From positions 62,001-126,000 of the forward strand of contig NZ_FUYZ01000010.1 of assembly GCF_900167905.1 (NCBI RefSeq): 64,000 nucleotides of DNA, read 5' to 3'. Positions 53,161 through 62,209 of this stretch are shown here, in pieces. Made by a program: the position numbers and the translations under genes. The DNA comes from Soonwooa buanensis. Its GTDB lineage: Bacteria > Bacteroidota > Bacteroidia > Flavobacteriales > Weeksellaceae. Numbering within the stretch: position 1 is the first letter of the stretch; every line of letters starts with the position of its first letter. The notes under the pieces are model-generated. The model was not told the DNA's origin, searched no databases, and worked only from the letters and a program-made list of their open reading frames with translations.

Positions 53161-54686
53161 TTTAAGACAGAATTTTTAAGATATTCACCAACACGAAGCG
53201 CCATCGCGATAATCGTCAAAGCAGGATTAACCGCACCACTCGACACGAAAAATCCACCATCGACGATGTACAAATTATCCAAATCGTGGGCTTTGCAATT
53301 GCTATCGACAACAGAAGTCAACGGATCGGTGCCCATTCTGGTTGTTCCGTTTTGGTGCGCTGGCGACGCAATATTCATCCCTTTGCTAAAATAAAATCCT
53401 TTGAACAAAAAGCTATCAAACTTTCCAGAAGCTTTAAGAGCCTTTATTAGCTCGTCTTTTAAAAGTTCGTGTCCTTTTTGATTATTTGGTTTATATGTAA
53501 TTTTAATTTTGCCGTTTTCGACAGTAATGCGATTATTTTCGTCAGGTAAATCTTCAGAAGTTAACCAAAAATCTACTGCATGTTGTGCCATCATTTCGAA
53601 AGTAAATCCTGGTGCAGGCACAGGACTGTCGGCCGCAATCTGCTTTTCGTCGGACTTTCCAAGCATTTGGATGTGACCAAGCGGGAATTCGTAGTCTTTA
53701 GTTGCACGATAGAAATCATTTATTCCAAAAGTTTTTCCAAACTTAGTAGGATTCGGTTCTGTATAAAGTGCGATTAAAGCGGTATTTTGGTGAAACATAT
53801 AATTGCGCCCAACCTGATCCGATCGATTGGCTAAACCTCGCGTAAAATGAACATTAGCACTATTCAAAAGTAGCGCGGCAGAATTAACAGCACCAGCAGA
53901 TAAAATAAATAAATCTGCTTGTAGTTTTTTCTGTTCTCCATTTTGCTCAATCACAACTTCTGAAACTTTAACACCATTTTCATCCGTTAACAATTGAATC
54001 ACCTTTGCATTGGTTAGCAATTCTACATTCGGATGTTGCAAAGCTTTGGATAAGGCACAAATATGCGCATCAGCTTTTCGTTCTGCCGCATCTGGAAATC
54101 CGTCAAATCTATCCAAAGTATAAGGCGCATTCGCTGCAGAATGTGGATTAAAATTAACACCAATCGGCAGTTCAAAAGGATGCAAACCGTAATCTTTTAA
54201 TTCATCAAAAATCTCTTGAATTCTTGGTTCGTGTGGCAAAGGCATCAATGGATAAGCCTCAGATTCTGGCGGTTCTGTAGGATCGCTTCCGCGCCACCCA
54301 TGCACCGAGTAAAGCTTTTCTGCTTCTAGGTAATATTTTTGCAGATCATTATATTTGATTGGCCACGCTGGAGAAACACCACCAAAATGTTGGATTTCGT
54401 TAAAGTCATCTTCTCTCAAACGGAATAAAGCGGCACCATAAAATTTGGTATTGCCGCCAACATTATAATGCACCCCAGGACGAAACTCTTTGTTATGTTC
54501 GTCCAACCAAGTTTCAGTTGTGGTGTATCGATTCTTTACAAAAACTTCTTCGGAATCCCAATTTTCTTTTTCGATGGGGACAAAATCACCTCTTTCGATA
54601 ACTAAAATTTTCTTCCCCGAATCTGCCAATTTGTAAGCCATTGTTGAACCTCCAGCGCCACTTCCAATAATGATGATGTCGTACAT
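53157..54686 (-). CDS. GMC family FAD-dependent oxidoreductase
   Basis: The 509-residue protein begins with the FAD-binding MYDIIIIGSGAGGSTMAYKLADSG. It continues with NVGGNTKFYGAALFRLRE (about 74-91) and has the C-terminal catalytic block HQNGTTRMGTDP, with the catalytic His, and NPALTI. There is no signal peptide. GMC enzymes oxidise primary or secondary alcohols and sugars. Many bacterial membrane-linked forms need a gluconate-2-dehydrogenase subunit 3 partner and a cytochrome c; neither is encoded here. It is coupled to the downstream MFS gene. Confidence 0.87.
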   Translation of the reverse strand: MYDIIIIGSGAGGSTMAYKLADSGKKILVIERGDFVPIEKENWDSEEVFVKNRYTTTETWLDEHNKEFRPGVHYNVGGNTKFYGAALFRLREDDFNEIQHFGGVSPAWPIKYNDLQKYYLEAEKLYSVHGWRGSDPTEPPESEAYPLMPLPHEPRIQEIFDELKDYGLHPFELPIGVNFNPHSAANAPYTLDRFDGFPDAAERKADAHICALSKALQHPNVELLTNAKVIQLLTDENGVKVSEVVIEQNGEQKKLQADLFILSAGAVNSAALLLNSANVHFTRGLANRSDQVGRNYMFHQNTALIALYTEPNPTKFGKTFGINDFYRATKDYEFPLGHIQMLGKSDEKQIAADSPVPAPGFTFEMMAQHAVDFWLTSEDLPDENNRITVENGKIKITYKPNNQKGHELLKDELIKALKASGKFDSFLFKGFYFSKGMNIASPAHQNGTTRMGTDPLTSVVDSNCKAHDLDNLYIVDGGFFVSSGAVNPALTIIAMALRVGEYLKNSVLK

Positions 54687-54773
54687 AAAATAATTTTCTA
54701 AAACTAATTTAGCTTTTTTCGAAAATCAATAATCAAAATTAACATTAATTATGTTTTATTAAAATGAAATAAA

Positions 54774-54801
54774 AAAAGTCAACATTACGCTGACTTTTCT
54801 T
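54774..54801 (-). terminator. Terminator at the end of the starch locus
   Basis: An 8-bp stem (aaaagtca / tgactttt) with a 9-nt loop and a long T-run on the minus strand, about 25 bp after the sugar MFS stop. Confidence 0.85.
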
Positions 54802-54822
54802 TATTTTTTAGTTTTAAAATTT

Positions 54823-56202
54823 TTAAAAATGAACTTGCTCTATTTCTTGTTCTATTTCTTTAGGTGTTTCTTTCTCTTCTTTAATTAAGAAAAAAGTTAT
54901 CAAACCTCCTAAAACCATACACACACCACCAACAACGATGTAATCAACAGCATAATTGTTGAAAAACTTCTTAACAATTGGTCCTCCAAAAAATCCGTTA
55001 ATAATCTGTGGTAATACAATAAAGAAATTAAAAATCCCCATGTACACGCCCATTTTTCGTTGCGGAATACTTTCTATCAACATGGCGTAAGGCATTGCTA
55101 AAATACTGGCCCATGCGAATCCTAAACCTAGCATCGAGATCCAAAGCATCTTGACATCTTGGATGAAATAAAACGAAATTAAACCACAACCTCCTGCCAA
55201 CAAAGCAATCGCATGCGTATTCTTCTTCCCTATTCTTTTTGCAATGGGTGTTAACAAAAACGCAAACGGAATGGCGAATAAGTTGTACAATCCAAACAAA
55301 TAACCCGTCGTATCACCAGCGTCATTAAAAGCTTGTGATGATGTATCACTAGGTGAAAGTCCGAAATGATGTGTTGCCAAAGCACTCGTAGTATAAACCC
55401 ACATCGTAAACAACGCAAACCATGAGAAGAATTGTACAATTCCTAATTTTTTCATTTGGTTTGGAATCTTCGCAAAATCACGGAACATATCAGAAAATTT
55501 GGATTTTTCTGGCACAATGTCATCGTTTTCAAAAGAAGCGAATTCTTCTGGCGAATATTCTTTAGTAGAAATAATGGTATAAATAATGGAAATTAACAAC
55601 ACCGCCGCACCAATATAAAATGCGTAGATCACATTATCTGCAACTTGACCTTTTTCCGCAACATTCGAAACGCCTAACTTGGTTAACCAACGTGGCAAAT
55701 CTGATCCGATAACTGCACCAATCCCAATTAAAATAGTCTGTACCGAGAAGCCAATAGTCGCTTGATGTTTTGGCAACATATCACCAACCAAAGCCCGAAA
55801 AGGCTCCATTGCGATATTGACAGAAACGTCCATTATTGCTAGGAAAACAACTGCAAGAAGCAAAACATTGGCTGCGAAAAAAGTTGTCGCAGAAGCCGAA
55901 TTTGGTAGCAAAACCAAACCAAGAGCACACAAAATTGCGCCTATTAAAAAATAAGGCTTTCGACGTCCCAATGGGCTCCAGGTATTATCGCCCATGTGAC
56001 CAATAATCGGTTGAACAATAAGTCCCGTGATTGGCGCTACCAACCAGAAAAATGATAATTTATCAACATCGGCACCTAGGTTTTGTAAGATGCGACTGGC
56101 ATTTCCGTTTTGTAATCCGAACGCCATTTGTATTCCCAAAAATCCCATACTCATGTTGATAATCTGAGCCATGGAGAGATTTGGTTTTATTTTTTTTGCC
56201 AT
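54823..56202 (-). CDS. MFS sugar permease of the starch locus (MalT/SLC45-like)
   Basis: The 459-residue protein has 12 TM helices. The segment LFWLVAPITGLIVQPIIGHMGDNTWSPLGRRKPYFLIGA (about 50-88) is characteristic of the GPH/SLC45-like maltose and sucrose permeases. In Flavobacteriia such a permease imports maltose or short maltodextrins across the inner membrane next to SusC/D-type genes. It is the last gene of the minus-strand starch locus. Confidence 0.87.
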   Translation of the reverse strand: MAKKIKPNLSMAQIINMSMGFLGIQMAFGLQNGNASRILQNLGADVDKLSFFWLVAPITGLIVQPIIGHMGDNTWSPLGRRKPYFLIGAILCALGLVLLPNSASATTFFAANVLLLAVVFLAIMDVSVNIAMEPFRALVGDMLPKHQATIGFSVQTILIGIGAVIGSDLPRWLTKLGVSNVAEKGQVADNVIYAFYIGAAVLLISIIYTIISTKEYSPEEFASFENDDIVPEKSKFSDMFRDFAKIPNQMKKLGIVQFFSWFALFTMWVYTTSALATHHFGLSPSDTSSQAFNDAGDTTGYLFGLYNLFAIPFAFLLTPIAKRIGKKNTHAIALLAGGCGLISFYFIQDVKMLWISMLGLGFAWASILAMPYAMLIESIPQRKMGVYMGIFNFFIVLPQIINGFFGGPIVKKFFNNYAVDYIVVGGVCMVLGGLITFFLIKEEKETPKEIEQEIEQVHF

Positions 56203-56250
56203 TTTTTAAATATTGTTTTAAAATGTACGATGTACTTTAATTGTGTAAGT

Positions 56251-56775
56251 TTATTTCGCTTTCAATGTCTGAATTAAAACCTCTTCTATCGGCGCTTTAA
56301 CTTTGATAACCTCGTTAGTAACATCATTCGGAATCGTCATCGACAACACATATTGCTTGACTTTCCACTGTCCTTTTATTTTTTCTAAAACGCCCGAACC
56401 ACGACAAATCTTCATTTGTGTGTCCAAAACCTCATCAAACCAAGCATAATTACCATCTGCGCTGAAGTATATATTTCGCTTTAAAGATGTGAAATTCCAA
56501 GTTTTTTTTGATTCAAAAAAAGGTTTTGCCCAAGCCATAAATTCTTTCTTGTTCCAAACTTCTGTTGCATCTGTCCCAATAAATGTTGATTCTTCTGCGA
56601 AACACGCAAAATATTTGTCATAATCAGCTTGCGCCGCAAACAGGTTGAAATCGTCCAGTAACTTGTTGATGTTTTTCTTCTGAACATTTTCATAAAATCC
56701 TTTCTTCTGCGCATTGATGCTTTGAAACGAAAACAAACTTAATAGCAAAACGAAATAAAAAATTTTGTGCTTCAT
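56251..56775 (-). CDS. NTF2-like (SnoaL/DUF4440-type) secreted protein
   Basis: The protein has a signal peptide (MKHKIFYFVLLLSLFSFQSINA) and a cone-like NTF2 fold domain (about 30-170) with LDDFNLFAAQADYDKYFACFAEESTFIGTD, typical of nuclear-transport-factor-2-like bacterial proteins. Its role in a starch locus is unknown: it could bind a ligand or act as an accessory factor. The start is set at 56775, where the signal peptide begins; a frame to 56802 adds 9 residues. It is 38 bp after the GH13 stop. Confidence 0.8.
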   Translation of the reverse strand: MKHKIFYFVLLLSLFSFQSINAQKKGFYENVQKKNINKLLDDFNLFAAQADYDKYFACFAEESTFIGTDATEVWNKKEFMAWAKPFFESKKTWNFTSLKRNIYFSADGNYAWFDEVLDTQMKICRGSGVLEKIKGQWKVKQYVLSMTIPNDVTNEVIKVKAPIEEVLIQTLKAK

Positions 56776-56813
56776 AATTGAGTTATTTGGGTTAAACCTC
56801 ATCGATTTTAAAA

Positions 56814-58664
56814 CTAATTTAATTCTATAATCATTGCGGATTTTCCTTTAATATCAAGGTTTCCTGACAAAGATATTTCGGTATTAGAAAGAATATCTTT
56901 CCCTTTTGTAAATTTATCAAGACCTTCAGAAAAGCGTTTTAAATCCAATTTTTGGTCTAGTTTGTTATTGTTTAAAACAACCATAACACGCTTTTTATCA
57001 TCATAACGGAAATAAACATAGACATTATTTTCTGGAACATAATGTAAGGTTTTCCCTGTGTGAATCACGTTTTGCGTTTTTCTCCAGTTCAGTAGTTTCT
57101 TTGTAAAATCAAAGTATTTGCTTTGGTCGGCAGTTCTTCCAGCAGATGTAAACGCATTGTTGGAGTCACCAGCCCAACCACCTGGAAAATCTCTTCGGAT
57201 ATCGCCGTCACCTTTGTTTTTATCACCTTTCATGCCGATTTCGGAGCCGTAATAGATTTGCGGAATTCCGCGGATTGTCATCAGCAAACTCATTGCTAAT
57301 TGATAATCTTTGAAATCTGGATAAAGCTCATTAAACCTTTGTGTATCGTGGTTTTCAGCAAAAACTAAAATATTATCAATATTGGGATAAAGGAAATCGT
57401 TTGTAAAATTATCATAGACTTTTTGCATCCCAGAATCCCAGCCCGATTCTTCTTTGAAAACTTGTCCAATAGCATCGTGCAAAGTAAAATCCATCACTGA
57501 TGGTAAATGAGAATTGTAGTTCTGAATGGCAGCGATCTTACTATCTTTTTGCCAATACGACATTTGCGCTTGATCATGCATCCAGACCTCACCTACGATA
57601 TTAAATTTTGGATATTCGTCGGTGATTCTTTTTGTCCATTCTGCAATTCCTTTTTTGTCATTGTAAGAATAAGTATCTACGCGAAGTCCGTCCAATCCTG
57701 CATATTCGATCCACCAAATCGCATTCTGAACCATATAATTTAAAACCAAAGGATTACTTTGATTCATGTCTGGCATTGTGGTATCGAACCAGCCATCCAT
57801 ACAATTTTCAGCATCAATTTTCGAAGCATTGGTATCAAACTGAGAGGTCATTCGGTAGTTACTTCTTTTGAAACCGTTTTCCTTCTCGCCTTCCTTCCAA
57901 TAATGAATCCAATCTTTTGCCGGTAAATCCTTTATCAGCCAATGTTTAGAACCCCAATGATTGGTAACATAATCCATCACCAACTTCATGTCACGTTTGT
58001 GAAGTTCGTCACCTAACTTTTTATAATCTTCGTTGGAACCATAACGCGGATCTATTCTGTAATAATCGCTTTGCGCATAACCATGATACGAGGTTTTTGG
58101 TTCATTATCTTCCAAAAGTGGCGTGCTCCAAATCGTGGTGATACCAAGCTCATTAAGATAATCTAGATTCTTGATAATGCCAGCAATATCGCCACCATGA
58201 CGACCGTCTTTATCTTGTCGATTGGCTTTGTCAAAGGTGTCTTTGGTATTATCATTTTTTGGATCACCATTAGCGAAACGGTCTGGCATTAGTAAATAGA
58301 ATACATCTTTTGAGGAAAATGAATCCCTATTCGCAGAATTAGTTGCTCTATTTTTCAACTCGTAAGTATAAGAATTGATGAGCTTTTTTCCGTTTTTTAA
58401 ATTGATATTAAATTTCGGAACGTTAATTTCGTTGGTATTAACTGTTACAAAAACGTAATTTGGATTTTCGGTTTTTGTAATTTTTTTGATTTGAACATTG
58501 TCAGAAAGTTCGATTTCATTTTTAGCGATGTCTTTTCCGTAAACTAAAATCTGAAGCTCAGGATTCTTCATGCCTTTCCACCAAAAAGCAGGCTCGACCT
58601 TCTGTATCTGACCAAAATATAAGGTCGCCACGGAAATGCTAAGTACAGTAAATATTTTTTTCAT
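56814..58664 (-). CDS. GH13 alpha-amylase / neopullulanase-like enzyme
   Basis: The 616-residue protein has a signal peptide (about 1-19), an N-terminal beta domain of the cyclomaltodextrinase type (about 22-105) and a GH13 TIM barrel (about 120-530). Catalytic residues are visible: nucleophile Asp330 in GLDGLRVDTY, acid/base Glu359 in IVGEVWM and Asp440 in FAENHDTQR. A C-terminal beta domain follows (about 540-616). It resembles periplasmic SusA-type neopullulanases that cut maltodextrins to maltose or short units. It lies downstream of GH97 across a Flavo-1-like element. Confidence 0.9.
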   Translation of the reverse strand: MKKIFTVLSISVATLYFGQIQKVEPAFWWKGMKNPELQILVYGKDIAKNEIELSDNVQIKKITKTENPNYVFVTVNTNEINVPKFNINLKNGKKLINSYTYELKNRATNSANRDSFSSKDVFYLLMPDRFANGDPKNDNTKDTFDKANRQDKDGRHGGDIAGIIKNLDYLNELGITTIWSTPLLEDNEPKTSYHGYAQSDYYRIDPRYGSNEDYKKLGDELHKRDMKLVMDYVTNHWGSKHWLIKDLPAKDWIHYWKEGEKENGFKRSNYRMTSQFDTNASKIDAENCMDGWFDTTMPDMNQSNPLVLNYMVQNAIWWIEYAGLDGLRVDTYSYNDKKGIAEWTKRITDEYPKFNIVGEVWMHDQAQMSYWQKDSKIAAIQNYNSHLPSVMDFTLHDAIGQVFKEESGWDSGMQKVYDNFTNDFLYPNIDNILVFAENHDTQRFNELYPDFKDYQLAMSLLMTIRGIPQIYYGSEIGMKGDKNKGDGDIRRDFPGGWAGDSNNAFTSAGRTADQSKYFDFTKKLLNWRKTQNVIHTGKTLHYVPENNVYVYFRYDDKKRVMVVLNNNKLDQKLDLKRFSEGLDKFTKGKDILSNTEISLSGNLDIKGKSAMIIELN

Positions 58665-58691
58665 TTAGTTATTGTTTATGTAGTAGTCACT

Positions 58692-58780
58692 AGCCCCGAT
58701 TGTAGCAATTGTTTGAGCTCGTTGTAAAGCTTGGAAAAGCCGAGGCTACAACAGCGAGTGCGGAAAGCGGGAATAGCTCC
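58692..58780 (+). ncRNA. Structured intergenic element, copy 4 (Flavo-1-like)
   Basis: It begins AGCCCCGATTGTAGC and ends GCGGGAATAGCTCC, with AGC/GCT, CCCG/CGGG (bulge AATA) and ttgtagc/gctacaa pairing. It shares GTTTGAGCTC and AGCGAGT with copy 2. It sits between the GH97 and GH13 genes, both read on the opposite strand. Confidence 0.65.
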
Positions 58781-58791
58781 AAAAAAATTAT

Positions 58792-58820
58792 AAGAATCCG
58801 ACTTTTACAAATCGGATTTC
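58792..58820 (-). terminator. Hairpin after the GH97 gene
   Basis: Complementary gaatccga and tcggatttc surround an internal A/T-rich loop 5 bp after the GH97 stop, with a T-run (58781-58787 as A on the plus strand) a few bases further. This suggests termination or processing between GH97 and GH13. Confidence 0.6.
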
Positions 58821-58824
58821 TTGA

Positions 58825-60984
58825 TTATTTCGAAACAGGCTTAATGCTAATGGCAAAACCGCCACTTCGCACCATGTTCATTTTGATTTTGTCTTTGCTT
58901 GTAATAACTTTTTTCGTGATTTTGTAAGCTTGTGGATTATTCACGTAATCGGCATCAGCAGCATCTTCGTAGAAAATAGCTTCGTACTTTTTGTCTTTAT
59001 CTAAGAATGAAAAATCGAGGTCAAAATTTCGTTTGTTTTCATCTGTAATACCACCAACAAACCAATTGTCTGTCGCTTTTGCTTTACGCGCTGTCACAAT
59101 AAAATCGCCAGGTTCGGCTCCCAAAATTTTGGAATCGTCCCAATCTGCCGCCACATCTTTGATAAACTGAAAAGCGTCCATGTGTTTTGCGTAATTCTCA
59201 GGAAGATCCGCTGCCATCTGCAACGGCGAATACATCACAACATACAACGCCAACTGCTTCACCAAAGTCGTTTTCACAAAACGCGTATCGTTCGGGAAGT
59301 AATAATCCAATTTTGTTTGGAAAATCCCCGGCGTATAATCCATCGGACCGCCCATAAATCTTGTAAATGGCAAGATGGTATGATGATCTGGATTGTTACC
59401 TCCGAATGCGTCAAACTCGGTTCCGCGAGCGGCTTCTGCGGCAATCCAATTAGGATAAGTTCTTGACAAACCAGTTGGACGAACAGATTCGTGCGAGTTA
59501 ACCATGATTTTGTAATCGTTAGCTTTCTCCGCAATTCGGCGATAATGGTTGATCATCCATTGGCTGTAATGGTGCTCGCCACGCGGAATAATATTACCAA
59601 CATAACCTGTCTTTACAGACGGATAATTGTATTTATTCATCAATTGGAAAGCTTTATCTGCCCACAATTCGTAATTGGTCGCTGAACCCGAAGTCTCGTG
59701 GTGCATCATCAACTTTATGTTTTTGCTGTGTGCATAATCGTTCAGCATTTTGATATCGAAATCTGGATAAGGGCTCACAAAATCGAAAACAAATTCTTTA
59801 GAATGTCCAAACCAATCTTCCCAACCTTCGTTCCAACCTTCGATAAGTAAAGCATCAAAACCGTTAGCAGAAGCGAAATCAATGTATTCTTTAACCTTCG
59901 TATTGTTAGCTGCGTGTTTTCCGTTTGGCGTTAAAGTTTTAAAATCTGTTTTTCCAAGATGGACATTATCCGCTGTCGAATATGCCCATTGCGATTTACC
60001 AATAATCATCTCCCACCAAACGCCCATGTATTTTGTAGGTTTGATGTAAGACGTGTCTTTATACTTGGTAGGCTCGTTAAGGTTAAACATCATTTTTGAA
60101 TCTAAAACTTCTTCTGCTTTGTTAGAAACAATTACAGTTCTCCATGGTGTGTTAAAAGGTGTTTGGATATAGCCTTTTGCGCCTTGTCCATCTGGCGTAA
60201 GATGTGTTTTAAATTTAAAATTCTTAGCATCAACCTCAAGGTGCGAGGCTGGGTAATCGATAAGTGCTGCTTCGCCAAGGTTAACATAAAGTGGTTGTTT
60301 TCCTTCTTTCTTCAACATCAAAGGTGATTGTACGGCATCTTTAACTGGCGTCTGCGATGCATTGCTATCGTAACTTGTTGCCCATTTCGCAGGAATTTCT
60401 GACACATTGGAAGTTTGGTATTGGTATTCTTGCGAATCGTAATCGCCCGCAATCCACCAAGCCTTCATATCTGTTGGAAAATCGAAATCCGAATCTTCCT
60501 CTTTTACTACAAAATAATTGAGATTCTTCTGTTGCGGAAACTCATATCTAAAGCCTAAACCATCGTTAAATAATCGAAATTTAATAACGATATTTCGGTC
60601 TGTTGCTTTTTGGTTAAGGCTTACTGCAAGCTCGTTATAGTTGTTGATGTAGTTTTTCTTTTCGCCAAGAATTGGCTGCCAAGTTTCATTTTTAGAATCT
60701 CTTTTGTCTGATACTTTTTCGAAACCGTAGTTAAGATCTTGCGCTTTGTCATTGGCGTTGCTAAGATCTGTATTGAATTTGATATTTGAATCTTTGAAAA
60801 GTCTTAAACCTAATTTTGAATCTTCAAGAACTGTTTCTCCTTTATATTTAAGATTATAAAAAGGCACTCCATTTTTGAGACTGAAATTCATTTCGAATTG
60901 TCCATCTGGTGACTTTAGCGATTGCGCTGTAAGTCCAGTAAACATCATTGAAAAACATAATATCCCAAAGCTAATTTTCCGCAT
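58825..60984 (-). CDS. GH97 alpha-glucosidase, SusB-like
   Basis: The 719-residue periplasmic enzyme has a signal peptide (about 1-20), an N-terminal beta-super-sandwich (about 22-300), a TIM barrel (about 310-610) and a C-terminal beta domain. By recalled numbering of Bacteroides SusB (Glu194, 439, 508, 526, 532), equivalents are present with a nearly constant offset: Glu186, Glu430 (MHHET), Glu499 (NSHES), Glu517 and Glu523. It therefore looks like an inverting, Ca2+-dependent alpha-glucosidase releasing glucose from maltooligosaccharides. Confidence 0.9.
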   Translation of the reverse strand: MRKISFGILCFSMMFTGLTAQSLKSPDGQFEMNFSLKNGVPFYNLKYKGETVLEDSKLGLRLFKDSNIKFNTDLSNANDKAQDLNYGFEKVSDKRDSKNETWQPILGEKKNYINNYNELAVSLNQKATDRNIVIKFRLFNDGLGFRYEFPQQKNLNYFVVKEEDSDFDFPTDMKAWWIAGDYDSQEYQYQTSNVSEIPAKWATSYDSNASQTPVKDAVQSPLMLKKEGKQPLYVNLGEAALIDYPASHLEVDAKNFKFKTHLTPDGQGAKGYIQTPFNTPWRTVIVSNKAEEVLDSKMMFNLNEPTKYKDTSYIKPTKYMGVWWEMIIGKSQWAYSTADNVHLGKTDFKTLTPNGKHAANNTKVKEYIDFASANGFDALLIEGWNEGWEDWFGHSKEFVFDFVSPYPDFDIKMLNDYAHSKNIKLMMHHETSGSATNYELWADKAFQLMNKYNYPSVKTGYVGNIIPRGEHHYSQWMINHYRRIAEKANDYKIMVNSHESVRPTGLSRTYPNWIAAEAARGTEFDAFGGNNPDHHTILPFTRFMGGPMDYTPGIFQTKLDYYFPNDTRFVKTTLVKQLALYVVMYSPLQMAADLPENYAKHMDAFQFIKDVAADWDDSKILGAEPGDFIVTARKAKATDNWFVGGITDENKRNFDLDFSFLDKDKKYEAIFYEDAADADYVNNPQAYKITKKVITSKDKIKMNMVRSGGFAISIKPVSK

Positions 60985-61018
60985 AATTTTCTTTTTAATT
61001 TCTAAAAACTAATAAATA

Positions 61019-61052
61019 TAAAAAAAGTGCTGCGGTAATGCAACACTTTTTT
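61019..61052. terminator. Hairpin between the SusE-like and GH97 genes
   Basis: A 9-bp stem (aaaaaagtg / cacttttttt) that extends inward through tg/ca. It lies 25 bp after the SusE-like stop and probably reduces read-through from the outer-membrane genes into the hydrolase genes. Confidence 0.8.
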
Positions 61053-61076
61053 TGGCTTTTATAATGTTGAACTTAC

Positions 61077-62186
61077 TTATTGTTTAACAACTTTGAAAGT
61101 TCCACGTTTGATGTTAGCAGTAATCTTGTAAGAAGCACCTCCTCCATCGATTTTAATATTATTGTTATCTCCTTTTGGACCTAAGAAACCTGTGTTACCA
61201 GCTTCTGTAATGTTAGCCCACTCTAGATCGCCCCAAGATTTTTGTCCAATAAATTTGAACTCTGAGCCGTCAGGAAGAGATTGTACAACTTCGAAAACGC
61301 CTTCCCCAACCTTGGTCATTGGGATTGCATTATCTGCACTCCATCCATTGATAGAACCAACAACATAAAGATTCGACACGTTATAAGTCGGAATTGCCGA
61401 TGGTGTAACTGTCAACGATTTTTTGGTTGCATCTGCATCAATTACAATTTTGTAAATACCTGTTGCACCATTGAATTTGATATTCTCATCTGGCGAAGCT
61501 TCCATGTTGGTTGACCAAGTTTTAAAGTATTTGTAAGCATCCTTGATCCCTGCTGCATCTAGACTGTAATTGGTTGGTCCCCAATCTTGTTGTCCTAAGA
61601 ATCTGAAATTCTTCCCATTCTCAAGATAAGTATATATCGTTGAAAGGTTTTCAACTTTATTTAACAATTGTGCATCAGCTGCATTCCACCCTGGTGCAGA
61701 AGCATCTCCAACAATATAAAAACTTGGGAAAGCAGTCATGTAAGCCGTCACATTAAGATTAATAACATTAGAATAAAGCGCAGTACCTGCTCCTAAAGTC
61801 GAAGCTAATCTAACCTCAACATCAGTTGCTACATCAGGCGTAAGACCTGCATCCAACATGATTTTATTAAACTCAGCCACTGTAAATGTTAGTGTTGATG
61901 TACCATCTTGAACTTCTACAATTTTAGCACCTGCAAAGTTTCCTCCCTTTTTAGCAAATTGAAGTTGACTTTTTTGAGCCACAGAAACACCATAATCTGG
62001 TCTAGCCCAAGTAAAAGTAATAAGCTTATCCGCCTCATGATCTTTTGTCAAAACTACATTTGTCTTGTCAGCTTGCAACTTGGAATCTGAAGGTGTATTA
62101 AGAACCGCACGTTCTTCGTCCTTCTCACAAGAAATAACAAGAAGTGCTACGAAACTCGCAATTAATATTTTGAATATATTTTTCAT
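61077..62186 (-). CDS. SusE/SusF-like starch-binding lipoprotein
   Basis: The 369-residue surface lipoprotein has a signal ending at Cys20 (VISCEKDEE), the usual surface-export type acidic context. An N-terminal SusE domain follows (about 30-150; LTFTVAEFNKIMLDAGL), then two similar starch-binding modules (about 152-265, FYIVGDASAPGWNAADAQ; about 270-369, NLYVVGSINGWSADNAIP). It helps to hold starch chains at the cell surface for SusC/D. The gene follows susD by 23 bp. Confidence 0.87.
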   Translation of the reverse strand: MKNIFKILIASFVALLVISCEKDEERAVLNTPSDSKLQADKTNVVLTKDHEADKLITFTWARPDYGVSVAQKSQLQFAKKGGNFAGAKIVEVQDGTSTLTFTVAEFNKIMLDAGLTPDVATDVEVRLASTLGAGTALYSNVINLNVTAYMTAFPSFYIVGDASAPGWNAADAQLLNKVENLSTIYTYLENGKNFRFLGQQDWGPTNYSLDAAGIKDAYKYFKTWSTNMEASPDENIKFNGATGIYKIVIDADATKKSLTVTPSAIPTYNVSNLYVVGSINGWSADNAIPMTKVGEGVFEVVQSLPDGSEFKFIGQKSWGDLEWANITEAGNTGFLGPKGDNNNIKIDGGGASYKITANIKRGTFKVVKQ

Positions 62187-62209
62187 CTTTAATCTATATA
62201 AAATTATGA

